Shown: piece after piece, positions 53,512-63,877 of the stretch | Layout: each line of letters begins with the position of its first letter | Position numbering within the stretch: position 1 is the first letter of the stretch | Assembly: GCA_021780495.1 (NCBI GenBank) | Contig: JAJXYO010000031.1 | Coordinates: forward strand, 37,316-101,315 | Length of the DNA stretch: 64,000 nucleotides | DNA from: Deltaproteobacteria bacterium | Lineage (GTDB): Bacteria > Desulfobacterota > Desulfuromonadia > Geobacterales > Pseudopelobacteraceae | Direction of reading: 5' to 3' | The notes under the pieces: generated by a model | What the model saw: the letters and a program-made list of their open reading frames with translations, nothing else | The model's database searches: none | Told to the model about the DNA's origin: nothing | Position numbers and translations under genes: made by a program

Positions 53512-54888
53512 TCATTCATCCCCCGAATCCAGGCCAAATTTTGCCAAGCGGTAACGGAACGACCGAAATGACATGCCCAGCAGCTCCGCGGCCTTCTTTT
53601 TGACGCCGGCGGTCTTGTCGAGCGCCTTCAGAAGATACCGCTTTTCCAGATCCTCCAGCAGCGGTTCCAGTGCCATGCCGCCATCGGGAATGGTCACCTC
53701 GCTGCTCAGGCAATCGGAGCGCATGGCCCGGACCTGCTCGGGAAGGCTGTGTTCGGATATAATCTGGCGATCGAGAATCAGACTGCGCTCGACAATATTT
53801 TCCAGTTCCCGGATATTCCCCGGAAAGGCGTAATTCATCAGCAGCTTGAGGGCAGCGGGGGTAATGGTTTCACCCGTATGCTCCTGATCGCAGAATTTAT
53901 AGAAGAAGTGCTCCACCAGCAACGGAATATCCTCAATCCTGTCCCGCAGGGGCGGCATGACGATCTGTACCACATTGATGCGATAGTAGAGATCCTCCCG
54001 GAAACAACCGCTTGCAACCTGTTCCCGCAGATCCCGGTTAGATGCGGCCAGCACACGCACGTCGGTCTTTCTGACGATCGAATCCCCCACCCTTCTGAAC
54101 TCACGTTCCTGCAGCACCCGCAGGAGCTTGGTCTGCAGCAGCAGCGGCAGTTCGCCGATCTCGTCCAGAAAAAGGGTACCGCCTTCGGCCTGTTCAAACA
54201 GACCGGGGCGATCTGCGACCGCACCGGTAAAAGCCCCTTTTTTATGGCCAAACAGCTCACTTTCGATCAGTGTCTCGGGAATGGCCCCGCAGTTGACCGC
54301 CACAAAGGGCTTGGACTTGCGCGCGCTTGACACGTGAATGGAACGGGCCGCCAGTTCCTTGCCGGTGCCGCTTTCACCCAGTATCAGCACACTGCTGAGA
54401 CTTCCGGCCACCTTTTGAATCATGCCGAACAGTTCGCGCATCCGGGCGCTCGTACCGATGATGCCGCAGAAACCGTCCCTGGAGTGCGCCTTCTTTTTGA
54501 GGAGGGTGTTTTCCTGTTTAAGGTCGCGCTTTTCCAGGGCATTGCGCACCAACGCCCTGATTTCATCGTTATTGAATGGCTTGGTAAAATAGTGAAAGGC
54601 ACCCAGCTTGATGGCGTCAACCGCCTGCTCAGCGGTGGCGAAGGCGGTAATCATCAGGACCGGTACCTCTGGCGCAAGCTTCTTGATACGGGCCAGCAGC
54701 TCGATCCCATTGAGTCCCGGCATCTGGATATCGGATATAACCAGGTCGAACAGGGAGGTCTCAAAAAACTGCAGGGCCTCTTCGGCATTTTTCGCCTCCA
54801 CGGCCTCGTATCCCTCCCGCTCCAGCAGGATGGAAAGCATCTCCCGCATACTCCGCTCATCATCGACGACCAGAATTCTGGTTTTCAT
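53512..54888 (-). CDS. Sigma-54-dependent response regulator (NtrC/PilR type)
   Basis: This 458-residue activator starts at ATG 54888 with AAGGGGG upstream. It has a receiver domain (ILVVDDERSMREML, LVISDIQMPGLNG with the phospho-Asp) and an AAA+ domain with GESGTGKELAARSIH, GAFTGA (sigma-54 contact) and GGTLFLDEIGELP. A Fis-type HTH follows (KKAAELLGMSFRSFRYRLAKFGL). The FRSFRYRL ending resembles PilR. No histidine kinase gene is adjacent, so it is an orphan in this window. Confidence 0.9.
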   Translation of the reverse strand: MKTRILVVDDERSMREMLSILLEREGYEAVEAKNAEEALQFFETSLFDLVISDIQMPGLNGIELLARIKKLAPEVPVLMITAFATAEQAVDAIKLGAFHYFTKPFNNDEIRALVRNALEKRDLKQENTLLKKKAHSRDGFCGIIGTSARMRELFGMIQKVAGSLSSVLILGESGTGKELAARSIHVSSARKSKPFVAVNCGAIPETLIESELFGHKKGAFTGAVADRPGLFEQAEGGTLFLDEIGELPLLLQTKLLRVLQEREFRRVGDSIVRKTDVRVLAASNRDLREQVASGCFREDLYYRINVVQIVMPPLRDRIEDIPLLVEHFFYKFCDQEHTGETITPAALKLLMNYAFPGNIRELENIVERSLILDRQIISEHSLPEQVRAMRSDCLSSEVTIPDGGMALEPLLEDLEKRYLLKALDKTAGVKKKAAELLGMSFRSFRYRLAKFGLDSGDE

Positions 54889-54990
54889 ATTCCGCCCCCT
54901 TGCATCCAGCACTGCGTTGTAATCTCATTAATGTATATCAACGGGTCTCAATTACCGTCTCTCATCCCGCCCGCCAGTATTGTCAGATCG

Positions 54991-56148
54991 TCATCCGATC
55001 CGGCGCAGGCCATCGGCGATTCTGATTTTGACAGCCCGTACGGTCGGAAAAATACCGGCCACGATCCCCACCAGCACCCCAAAACCGAGATCCATGTAGA
55101 TCGTCGATTGTTTGACCTCGAAGGAAGGCAGATAATCCCCCAGCAGATCGCCGAACAAATGGCCGGCCGGAAAGGTAAGCAGGATTCCGCAGATGCATCC
55201 GGTAATGCTTATCAACAGAGACTCTCCGAAAACCATCCCGGCGATATGATATCCCTTGAACCCCATAGTCTTGAAGATTGCGTACTGGCCGATCCGTTCC
55301 CTGGCGGTCATGGCCATGGTATTGGCCACCACGGCCATAATGATAACGATGACAACATAGGAAACGATCTGGATCGCTACCATAATGGCCCCGGTCATGG
55401 AGGCAAAACCAAGCTGAAAGGCCTTTTCCGTCTCGGTCAGGGTTTCCGCCAGGGAATTCTTGAAGAGCCGGTCAACGTCCTGAGATACCTGGGCGGCCTG
55501 TTCAGGTTTGTCGATGCCGATGATGTAGAATCCAACCTGGTCGGCCCGCCGGGGAACCGTTTTTTTGAGTGTTTCGTTCAGATAATCCCAGTGAAAGAAC
55601 AGGACACGCTCCTCGGTGCTCTTCTCGGCCCCGCGAAATATGCCCCGCAGTACAAACTCCCACTGGCCGGGGAAGATGGTCCCTTTCAGGATCAGCTGGT
55701 CACCCAGCTTCCAGCCGTAGCGGGAGGCGAGCTTTTTTCCGACAATGCAGCCCTTGCGGTCGTGGATAAAGGCCTGTTTCTGATCATCGGACAGGATGAA
55801 TTCCGGATACAGCTCCAGAAAGCTCTGCGGCTCGATCGCCTCGTTGGCAAAAAAGTATTTCTCGTCGATATAAACGCCACCGAACCAGTTGCCATAGGAT
55901 ACGCTTTTGACCCCCGGAACCTGGCGGATTCGATCATAGTAGGAGATCGGCAGCGAAAATACCAGCGAGATGGCGTTGCGGGTCACCAGCCGGGTTGCCA
56001 GGGAACGCTCTACGCCGATATGCCACAGCCCGGCCACGGTTCTGAGCAGACCAAAGGCGAGAATAGCGATGGTGATCCCCAGTATGGTCAGCCCGGTGCG
56101 CAAACGGTGACTCAGGGCGTTGCGGAAGAAGATCTTAAGGATGAACAT
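54991..56148 (-). CDS. MacB-type ABC transporter permease
   Basis: This 385-residue FtsX-type protein has one N-terminal helix, a large periplasmic domain (about 50-260), then three C-terminal helices (IVSYVVIVIIMAVVANTMAMTARERIGQYAIFKTMGFK). It works with the ATPase and membrane-fusion protein encoded upstream. MacAB-type systems export macrolides, peptides or lipids; the cargo here is unknown. Confidence 0.88.
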   Translation of the reverse strand: MFILKIFFRNALSHRLRTGLTILGITIAILAFGLLRTVAGLWHIGVERSLATRLVTRNAISLVFSLPISYYDRIRQVPGVKSVSYGNWFGGVYIDEKYFFANEAIEPQSFLELYPEFILSDDQKQAFIHDRKGCIVGKKLASRYGWKLGDQLILKGTIFPGQWEFVLRGIFRGAEKSTEERVLFFHWDYLNETLKKTVPRRADQVGFYIIGIDKPEQAAQVSQDVDRLFKNSLAETLTETEKAFQLGFASMTGAIMVAIQIVSYVVIVIIMAVVANTMAMTARERIGQYAIFKTMGFKGYHIAGMVFGESLLISITGCICGILLTFPAGHLFGDLLGDYLPSFEVKQSTIYMDLGFGVLVGIVAGIFPTVRAVKIRIADGLRRIG

Positions 56149-56836
56149 CGACCATCACGCCTTTTTCAAGATACCGGATGGTATGTGCCTTTTCTGCTGC
56201 ACGGGGGTCATGGGTAACCATGATAATAGTCTTGCCGAATTCGCTGTTCAGGCGGCCCATCAGCCCGAGGATCTCTCCGGCCGAGATCCGGTCAAGGTCG
56301 CCGGTCGGTTCATCGGCCACCAGAATGGATGGATCGGACACAATGGCCCGGGCGATGGCAACCCGCTGCTGCTGGCCGCCCGACAGTTGGGAAGGGTAAT
56401 GGTCCATACGGTCTTGCAGGCTGACAACCGAGAGCGCCGCCTGCACATGCTCGCGGCGCTCTCGGCGGGACAGCGATGTCAGAAGCAGCGGCAGCTCAAC
56501 ATTCTCAAAGGCTGTCAGCACCGGAATCAGGTTATAGAACTGAAAGATGAAGCCGACGTGGGCTGCCCGCCAGTCTGCCAGTTCGGACTCATCCAGACCG
56601 ACGATATTGACACCATCAACGATGATCGAACCGGCATCCACGGAGTCAATGCCGGCGATCAGGTTGAGCAGCGTGCTCTTGCCTGACCCGGATGGTCCCA
56701 TCAATGCCAGAAACTCGCCCCGTTCGATATCCAACGAGATATCTTCGAGTACCGGTACAACCTGGCCCCCGCGCCAATACGATTTGGCGACCCCTTCAAT
56801 GCTGACGACAGTATGCTGCGGCTGACTGTTATCCAT
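56135..56836 (-). CDS. MacB-type ABC transporter ATPase
   Basis: This 233-residue ATPase has GPSGSGKSTLLNLIAGID, signature LSGGQQQRVAIARAI and VADEPTGDLD. Spacing and the overlap with the permease gene show they form one unit. It belongs to the LolD/MacB/FtsE group. Confidence 0.92.
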   Translation of the reverse strand: MDNSQPQHTVVSIEGVAKSYWRGGQVVPVLEDISLDIERGEFLALMGPSGSGKSTLLNLIAGIDSVDAGSIIVDGVNIVGLDESELADWRAAHVGFIFQFYNLIPVLTAFENVELPLLLTSLSRRERREHVQAALSVVSLQDRMDHYPSQLSGGQQQRVAIARAIVSDPSILVADEPTGDLDRISAGEILGLMGRLNSEFGKTIIMVTHDPRAAEKAHTIRYLEKGVMVDVHP

Positions 56837-56853
56837 GGCTCATCTCTTCCAGA

Positions 56854-58071
56854 CTATTTCTTATCGGGCAGCGAGATCTTCGCACCGTCTTTCAGCTTTT
56901 CAAGCGGATTCAGGGCCAGCTTGTCACCAGAAGCAACACCGCTGACCTCGACCACATCCCCCAGACGTGCCCCGACGGTAACCGGCACAAAAACGACGTG
57001 ATCAGCCTTGATCAGGTAGACCCCTGCACGGTTCCCTGATTTCACAATGGCCGCCGGATTAACGGCGATGCGGGGCTGTTGGTCCCGCTTGACGGCCGCA
57101 TGCTCCAGGAATGCAACCCTGGCGCTCATCTCCGGCAGGATGCGGCTATCCGTATCGACAAAACGTATCTTGACCATGACCGAGGCTTTGCTGCGATCTG
57201 CGGTTGGAACGACGATATGAACGACCCCGCGGAAACGCACACCGGGCAGGGCATCCAGTATAATCTCGCAGGGCTGCCCTTTCTTGACCTGCGCCAGATT
57301 GGACTCGGAGACGTCTGCCTCGACCTGCAGCGAGTTCAGGTCGGCGATCGTCACAACCGCGGCCTTGGCGTTGGCCGCCGCGCCCAGCGGGGTGATAATA
57401 TCACCCACATCGGCATTTTTTGTCAGCACAACCGCATCAAACGGCGCGCGGATCAGGCTGTACTCCAGATTCACGGAAGCCGCCTGCAGGGACGCCTTGG
57501 CCCCTCGCACGCCGGCTTCGGCGCCTTTGACTGCCGCGGCACTGCGCTTGAAACGGGCTTGTGCGGCATCAAAATCGGCCTTTGATACGATGCCCTGCTG
57601 AATCAGCTCCTGCTGGCGTTTGTACGACTGCTCGGCGTCGGTCAGATCGGCCCTGGCCTGGTCCAGCGCAGCCCGTGACGAGTTGACACCCGCTTGCTCT
57701 TGCAGGACCATGGCCTTGAGATCCTTGTTTTCCAGGCGGGCGATGATCTCACCCGCTTTCACCAGGCTCCCCTCCTCCACTCCGATCCACTCCAGCCGGC
57801 CGGTGGTCTTGGAGGCAACCGCCGCCTTGCGCTGGGCCACAACATATCCGCTGGCATTCAACAGGGTAAACGACTGGGTGGGGTATACCTGGCTGACACG
57901 GGTTGTCTCAACCGTAATGGCTCTGTTGCGTAAGAACATGATCACAGCGATAACAAGGGCAGCGAGCAGCCCGGCGACTATCAGGTTTTTTCTTGATCGC
58001 CACCGGCCCTTCCTGGCCGCGGACGTTGCTGTTCGATGTATGGTGAGTCCGTCGAGGGAATCAGATGACAT
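56854..58071 (-). CDS. Periplasmic adaptor (membrane fusion protein) of the MacAB-type exporter
   Basis: This 405-residue protein starts at ATG 58071 with GGAG upstream. It has one N-terminal membrane helix (NLIVAGLLAALVIAVIMFL), a lipoyl-like domain, a hairpin coiled coil (ALDQARADLTDAEQSYKRQQELIQQGIVSKADFD) and beta-barrel domains. It bridges the inner-membrane exporter to an outer-membrane channel, which is not encoded here. Confidence 0.9.
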   Translation of the reverse strand: MSSDSLDGLTIHRTATSAARKGRWRSRKNLIVAGLLAALVIAVIMFLRNRAITVETTRVSQVYPTQSFTLLNASGYVVAQRKAAVASKTTGRLEWIGVEEGSLVKAGEIIARLENKDLKAMVLQEQAGVNSSRAALDQARADLTDAEQSYKRQQELIQQGIVSKADFDAAQARFKRSAAAVKGAEAGVRGAKASLQAASVNLEYSLIRAPFDAVVLTKNADVGDIITPLGAAANAKAAVVTIADLNSLQVEADVSESNLAQVKKGQPCEIILDALPGVRFRGVVHIVVPTADRSKASVMVKIRFVDTDSRILPEMSARVAFLEHAAVKRDQQPRIAVNPAAIVKSGNRAGVYLIKADHVVFVPVTVGARLGDVVEVSGVASGDKLALNPLEKLKDGAKISLPDKK

Positions 58072-58180
58072 GGCCAACTCCGTTACGCATATCGTTTGCA
58101 TACTTACATATCATTATTGTGCGGCAATGTGAAGCCTTGCAACAGCAAGCTTTTTTTTGCCGCTCCGTCTGTATTTTTGA

Positions 58181-59554
<1,374 letters not shown>

Positions 59555-59571
59555 ATCATAACATGCTGATT

Positions 59572-59602
59572 AAAAAGGCGGGGGCAGCCCCGCCTTTTTT
59601 TC
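59572..59602 (+). terminator. Intrinsic terminator of eno
   Basis: AAAGGCGGGG and CCCCGCCTTT form a strong stem with a GCAG loop and a run of T. The stem lies 18 bp past the enolase stop. Confidence 0.9.
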
Positions 59603-59785
59603 ATTATAACCTGCTTATACTATTAAGTAACCTCTCTAACTTGTACCGCGTAACACTTTTGATTTCGCATTTTGGTGGGTGTGATAGGCGGCTTCATGCC
59701 GTAACACGAAAATTTGCGTTAGACCTTCTGAAATCACACGATAAAATTCATTTTACTTTGAATAGTCTCAGGTATCAGGTCAACA

Positions 59786-61183
59786 ATGCCAAATAAAATA
59801 ACATCACAACTTCTAGTAATGCTGATTTTGCTATTTAATGCTTCATTTGCGTTGGCTGCGACAAGCACTTTGGCCGGGCTAGGTAATGGAATTTATACTT
59901 TCCAGGGCAACAATATGAATGGCATAGCTGGCATCCAACTTAACATTGCATATAATACTTCCTTACTAAAAAACCCAACGGTAACCCAAGGTCAGCTAGT
60001 TAGCGGAGCAATATTTGCAGCAAACACAACAATACCTGGAGTAATTATAATTGCGATTGTAAGCCCGAGTACGTTTACTGGTGATGGCCCCATTGCGACC
60101 ATTACCTTTGGCGATTGGTTGGAAACCAGGGGCATTACATCGGCTACTGTCAGCATGATCGACAGCAATGGCTCGGCGGTTCCCTCTTCTTGCATTATTA
60201 CCGGCGAAAACCAAAATAGTGACTCGGGATTATCAACTGTTCCAGGATTACCATTCAGCCATATTACCCAGCAGAGTGATATCATTCAGGCAGGCCAAAC
60301 AAAAACCACTTCTCAGCCGACCTATCTCGGATCAATTTCACTGCCGTTAGATCCTCTGCAACAAGCCAAATCAAAATCTGAAGCACAAACCAGCGCTTCT
60401 TCTGATAAGGAAGATTCTGTTGAGGCAACTGTTGCAAAACGGACCCAATATCCCGAGATGCCGGCTGCTGACAAAAAAACCGAACAATCGGAATCACCGC
60501 AACAAGCAAAATCAAAATCTGAAGCACAATCTAGCGCTGCTTCTGATCAGGAAGATCCTGTTGAAGCAACAGTTGCAGAACGGACCAAAAATCCCGAGAT
60601 GCCGGCTGCTGACAAAAGAACCGGACAATCTCTGCATAAAAATCTATATAAGGGCATATTGGATAAATTCAAAGAATATGCCGGCAAAAAAAACCTTGCT
60701 AAGATGGTGGCTCTCTTTAAAAAAGAGAATGCCCATGTAATCGAACAGGAACCAACAGTGCTATTGAGTAACGGCAGAAACAAAGCCACACTTAAAGTGA
60801 ATTTATCTGCTAAATTCAACTCTTCTCCGAGTTTTGCTGTAATGGGCGGTAAGTTAGTCTCTTTTAGGCATGACAAGCAAAATAAAGATAGTTGGACTGT
60901 TGTAGTTTGCCCTGATGCTGGGGCTATTAGGACTTACTTGATAATAATTGCCGGAGCGGAAGAATTTGAATTTCCTGTTACCGTTGCCCCGGTGATAAAA
61001 ACGTCTCTAACTTTGGATGAGCGGGGCTGGAGTGTTTTTACCAAAGAGATCAGGGCAAAAGCACATCCCCTGCATGATTTTAATAATGATGGAGTACGTG
61101 ATTTTATTGATGAATATATTTTTGTTGCAAACTATGTGTCTAAAAAGCAAGTAAAGGTTCTAAGACATAACAAGGCACTTTGA
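59786..61183 (+). CDS. Secreted protein with cohesin-like domain, tandem repeats and a dockerin-like EF-hand
   Basis: This 465-residue protein has a signal peptide (LVMLILLFNASFALAA). A cohesin-like beta domain (about 30-145) has GIAGIQLNIAYNTSLLKNPTVTQGQLVSG and ITFGDW. Two tandem units of about 47 residues follow (QQAKSKSEAQTSAS... and QQAKSKSEAQSSAAS...), polar and probably extended. A further beta region precedes HDFNNDGVRDFIDEYI, a calcium-loop pattern of dockerin half-repeats, near the end. Base composition is AT-rich. Cohesin-dockerin pairs hold extracellular complexes together; having both in one chain suggests self-assembly (inference). Confidence 0.65.
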   Translation: MPNKITSQLLVMLILLFNASFALAATSTLAGLGNGIYTFQGNNMNGIAGIQLNIAYNTSLLKNPTVTQGQLVSGAIFAANTTIPGVIIIAIVSPSTFTGDGPIATITFGDWLETRGITSATVSMIDSNGSAVPSSCIITGENQNSDSGLSTVPGLPFSHITQQSDIIQAGQTKTTSQPTYLGSISLPLDPLQQAKSKSEAQTSASSDKEDSVEATVAKRTQYPEMPAADKKTEQSESPQQAKSKSEAQSSAASDQEDPVEATVAERTKNPEMPAADKRTGQSLHKNLYKGILDKFKEYAGKKNLAKMVALFKKENAHVIEQEPTVLLSNGRNKATLKVNLSAKFNSSPSFAVMGGKLVSFRHDKQNKDSWTVVVCPDAGAIRTYLIIIAGAEEFEFPVTVAPVIKTSLTLDERGWSVFTKEIRAKAHPLHDFNNDGVRDFIDEYIFVANYVSKKQVKVLRHNKAL

Positions 61184-61553
61184 CCGCGCCGCTGAAATGG
61201 ACAATCAATTTTTGCCATATAATCAGACGCCTTGGAACGCAATATTTACCCCATTGAGGAAGATTGTGGTCTGCAGATGGTTATTGAGCTTTTAGGAGAT
61301 TGCCCCGCTGTTCTTTTCCCGCCAATTCATGAGTTCCTTGCTGATTCAACTACTCGGATAATTATTATAATTCGTCGATAAACTTTACAAGACGCAGAGA
61401 CATTCCTTAACTCAAATCGTTTTTTTCTTTTAATTACATATGGTTGAAATCAAGGTACTTTATTTGCATGAAGATATCAGCCTGATAATAATGTTCGCTG
61501 AACAGAGATGCCAAACGTCATCTGTGGTCACTCCATGTACTAAGGATATTTCA
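61184..61553. other. Intergenic region before the PilZ gene
   Basis: About 370 bp, AT-rich, no supported gene. No clear promoter or terminator seen. Confidence 0.4.
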
Positions 61554-61910
61554 ATGGAAAATAGGAACTTTACCAGAGTTGATTATTGCGAATGCGTTTC
61601 AATCAAACATGATGAAGACCAGACATTTTTCGGCGATGTGAAAAACGTGAGCCTGCAAGGTTTATTTATAAAAACGCTCGAAAAAGTACCCATTCGAACC
61701 CCTGTTGAAATCACGTTCTTTTTTTCTAACAATTCGTCTATGTACCTGAATGCAAGTGTAGTGCGTTGCGAAGCTGCCGGATTAGGAATCCAGATAAACG
61801 GAATGGATATCAATTCCTTTGTTTATCTGAGAAATGTTATGAGTAGGCAATGCAATGACCAGGGTCTCCTTATGCGGGAAACTTTAAAAATCACCAATTG
61901 CATTCATTGA
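61554..61910 (+). CDS. PilZ-domain protein
   Basis: This 118-residue protein uses the ATG at 61554 behind AAGGAT; an upstream ATG at 61440 would add a tail with no PilZ features. It shows NFTRVDYCECVSI and NVSLQGLFIKT. The usual RxxxR is reduced to ENRNFTR, while the NxSxxG motif is intact, so c-di-GMP binding may be weak or altered. Confidence 0.75.
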   Translation: MENRNFTRVDYCECVSIKHDEDQTFFGDVKNVSLQGLFIKTLEKVPIRTPVEITFFFSNNSSMYLNASVVRCEAAGLGIQINGMDINSFVYLRNVMSRQCNDQGLLMRETLKITNCIH

Positions 61911-62071
61911 AAATATCCCTAACGTCATTTCTGCTTGAATAATTTCATAGGCTGCGGCCATTTTAAAGCGCGTTAACGGCGCTTTTTCCATTTTGTCGGA
62001 ATACTATACATGTCCAATAGAAAAAATATCAGACTTGCAGGCGACGTCAGTATTCACAAGGCAGTATCTCT

Positions 62072-62773
62072 GTGACCAATTACCATAGATCCCGGCCAGC
62101 GTTATATCGATACCTCCCTTTCGCAGTCTTCGTTGGTTTTATCGCCATTGAAGAGTTCATCCGTTTTCTCTCCGGGCAAGGTCTCTTCAGGCTTGAAACA
62201 ACAACGCTGTATTATCTCTATCCTGTCAAAGCCGTGACTACCGGTTATCTTCTGTACACGTTTAAAGAACATTATCACGAACTGAAGCTTAAAGATCTTG
62301 GCAACTTCCCGGAAACCCTGGCGGCATGCGGAGTCGGCCTGCTGGTATTTGTTCTCTGGATCAACATGGATTGGGCACTTGGCTCATCGACCTTACCGCA
62401 GGGGTTTAATCCAACCCTCTTACCGGGACAAAGAATTCAGATCTCAATGGTCATGATCAGGATTGCCGGAGCGGTATTGGTAGTCCCGCTGATGGAAGAG
62501 CTGTTCTGGCGCTCATTTCTGATCCGTTCCATCATCGATAAGAATTTCGAAAATGTGCGCGTCGGTACATTTACCCGGGCATCATTCCTTTTTACCGTCG
62601 TATTGTTCGGCCTTGAGCACAATTATCTCCTGGCCGGCATCATGGCGGGGGTCTTCTACAATCTGCTCCTCTACAGGAGCCGCAGTATTGCCCAGTGCGT
62701 GCTGGCCCATACCGTGACCAACCTAGCGCTGGCCATATATGTTGTTGCTACCGGAAAGTGGCAGTTCTGGTGA
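62072..62773 (+). CDS. CAAX-type membrane protease associated with PEP-CTERM systems
   Basis: This 233-residue membrane protein starts with GTG. It has about six to seven helices and the CPBP protease motifs EELFWRSFLIRS (catalytic Glu pair), LEHNYLLAG (His) and LAHTVTNLALA. The pattern matches the CAAX prenyl protease-related group found next to exosortases. No exosortase gene is in the window, but the next gene is a PEP-CTERM protein, so it likely serves that sorting system (inference). Confidence 0.85.
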   Translation: MTNYHRSRPALYRYLPFAVFVGFIAIEEFIRFLSGQGLFRLETTTLYYLYPVKAVTTGYLLYTFKEHYHELKLKDLGNFPETLAACGVGLLVFVLWINMDWALGSSTLPQGFNPTLLPGQRIQISMVMIRIAGAVLVVPLMEELFWRSFLIRSIIDKNFENVRVGTFTRASFLFTVVLFGLEHNYLLAGIMAGVFYNLLLYRSRSIAQCVLAHTVTNLALAIYVVATGKWQFW

Positions 62774-62959
62774 GCTATCACCTCGTAACGCAAAGAGTCG
62801 GTTTTTTTTACAACTGCTACCCCAATTCTCCTACTTCGGTAAAAGTGCTGCATTATTAGCCACATATAAATTGGCTTGATTTGTGCTAATCAATCTGTAA
62901 CTACAAACGGGTAAGCAGACCAAACAATTTGTATGCCTAACTTCAACACGGGGATGATT

Positions 62960-63658
62960 ATGAAAAAAACCAATAATATTTTTATCGGAGTAGTCGCTTT
63001 ATTGCTTGCTTTTTCACTGAACGCATGGGCACTTCCGTACCCTGTCGAACAAGGTTCATCAATTATTATGTACGCTGGGGATCACTCCTCTATAGAATAT
63101 GAAGGAAATTATCAGGCTAAAAATATAGTAACTGGAGTTACGTTCGGTACTTTTTGTGTTGAGATGAATGAGCATTTTTACAGCGGTCGCAAATATAAGG
63201 TTAAAAACATTGTAGATTATGCAGAGAATGGCGGTTTAAGCGGGCAAACACCAGGAACTCATCAAGATCCTCTCAGTAATGCAACCAAATGGCTCTACTA
63301 CCATTTTTTGAATAAAGATATTCTCGCAGTGACAGGAAAAGCTGAGAATGATTATTCTCTTCAACTGGCTATTTGGATGATTGAAGGTGAACTCTTACCT
63401 GGTTTGGCTGAGTATAATCAGTACGCTAATGACTCGATTGCAAAAATCTACTATGACAAGGCTATTAACTCCGGCGATGCCGGCGCCAGTTATAATGTAA
63501 TGGTGATGAATCTGGTTAATCCGGATGGCAGTGCCGCACAATCACAGCTGGTTGGTGCTGCTCCCGTCCCTGAGCCAGGCACCATGATGTTGTTCGGCAT
63601 CGGCATGCTTGGCCTTGCTGTCTACGGCAAGCGCCGCATGAACAAAGACGCCAGATAG
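62960..63658 (+). CDS. PEP-CTERM sorting-domain protein
   Basis: I chose the ATG at 62960 (MKKTNN), with GGGGA upstream (232 residues). It has a signal peptide (GVVALLLAFSLNAWA) and a beta-rich middle with a conserved Cys (GTFCVEMNEHF) and KWLYYHFLNKDI. The C-terminal sorting signal is VPEPGTMMLFGIGMLGLAVY plus a basic GKRRMNK tail. Exosortase would cut it and anchor it in the envelope or exopolysaccharide. Two motifs, FCVE and the AIWMIEGE segment, recur in this subgroup. Confidence 0.9.
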   Translation: MKKTNNIFIGVVALLLAFSLNAWALPYPVEQGSSIIMYAGDHSSIEYEGNYQAKNIVTGVTFGTFCVEMNEHFYSGRKYKVKNIVDYAENGGLSGQTPGTHQDPLSNATKWLYYHFLNKDILAVTGKAENDYSLQLAIWMIEGELLPGLAEYNQYANDSIAKIYYDKAINSGDAGASYNVMVMNLVNPDGSAAQSQLVGAAPVPEPGTMMLFGIGMLGLAVYGKRRMNKDAR

Positions 63659-63675
63659 ATACCGGCTACATTTAT

Positions 63676-63770
63676 ATCGGGTAGGAGGCGGGATTACTCC
63701 CGCCGTCCTCCCACACCACCGTGCGTACGGTTCCGTACACGGCGGTTCACGTTGAATGTTGAAAGTGGTG
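63676..63770 (-). mobile_element. 3' end of a group II intron
   Basis: On the minus strand, domain V reads GAACCGCCGTGTACGGAA ... CACGGTGGTGTG (63713-63748), containing the catalytic CGC. A GGAGGACGGCGGGAG stem and the end CCTACCCGAT follow. This is the usual 3' end of bacterial group II introns. Its RT gene would lie at higher coordinates, but an IS256-type end starts about 110 bp upstream, so the intron here is likely truncated. Confidence 0.7.
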
Positions 63771-63839
63771 AAACTGGTTGAGTAGTGAAAGAAGTCCCAG
63801 TTTCGTGAAGTAGGATGTGTCAAAGGCTTGATTCATATG

Positions 63840-63877
63840 CGAGGCCCCTGAATTCCACCAGGGGCCTCGTTTGTTTA
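63840..63877. terminator. Strong hairpin between intron remnant and IS256 end
   Basis: CGAGGCCCCTG at 63840-63850 pairs with CAGGGGCCTCG at 63859-63869, followed by TTTGTTT on the plus strand. Confidence 0.7.

Noticed and set aside
63750..63840. C-terminus of the group II intron reverse transcriptase
   Set aside because: A short frame (SYFTKLGLLSLLNQFHHF) is suggestive, but too short and without any diagnostic motif.
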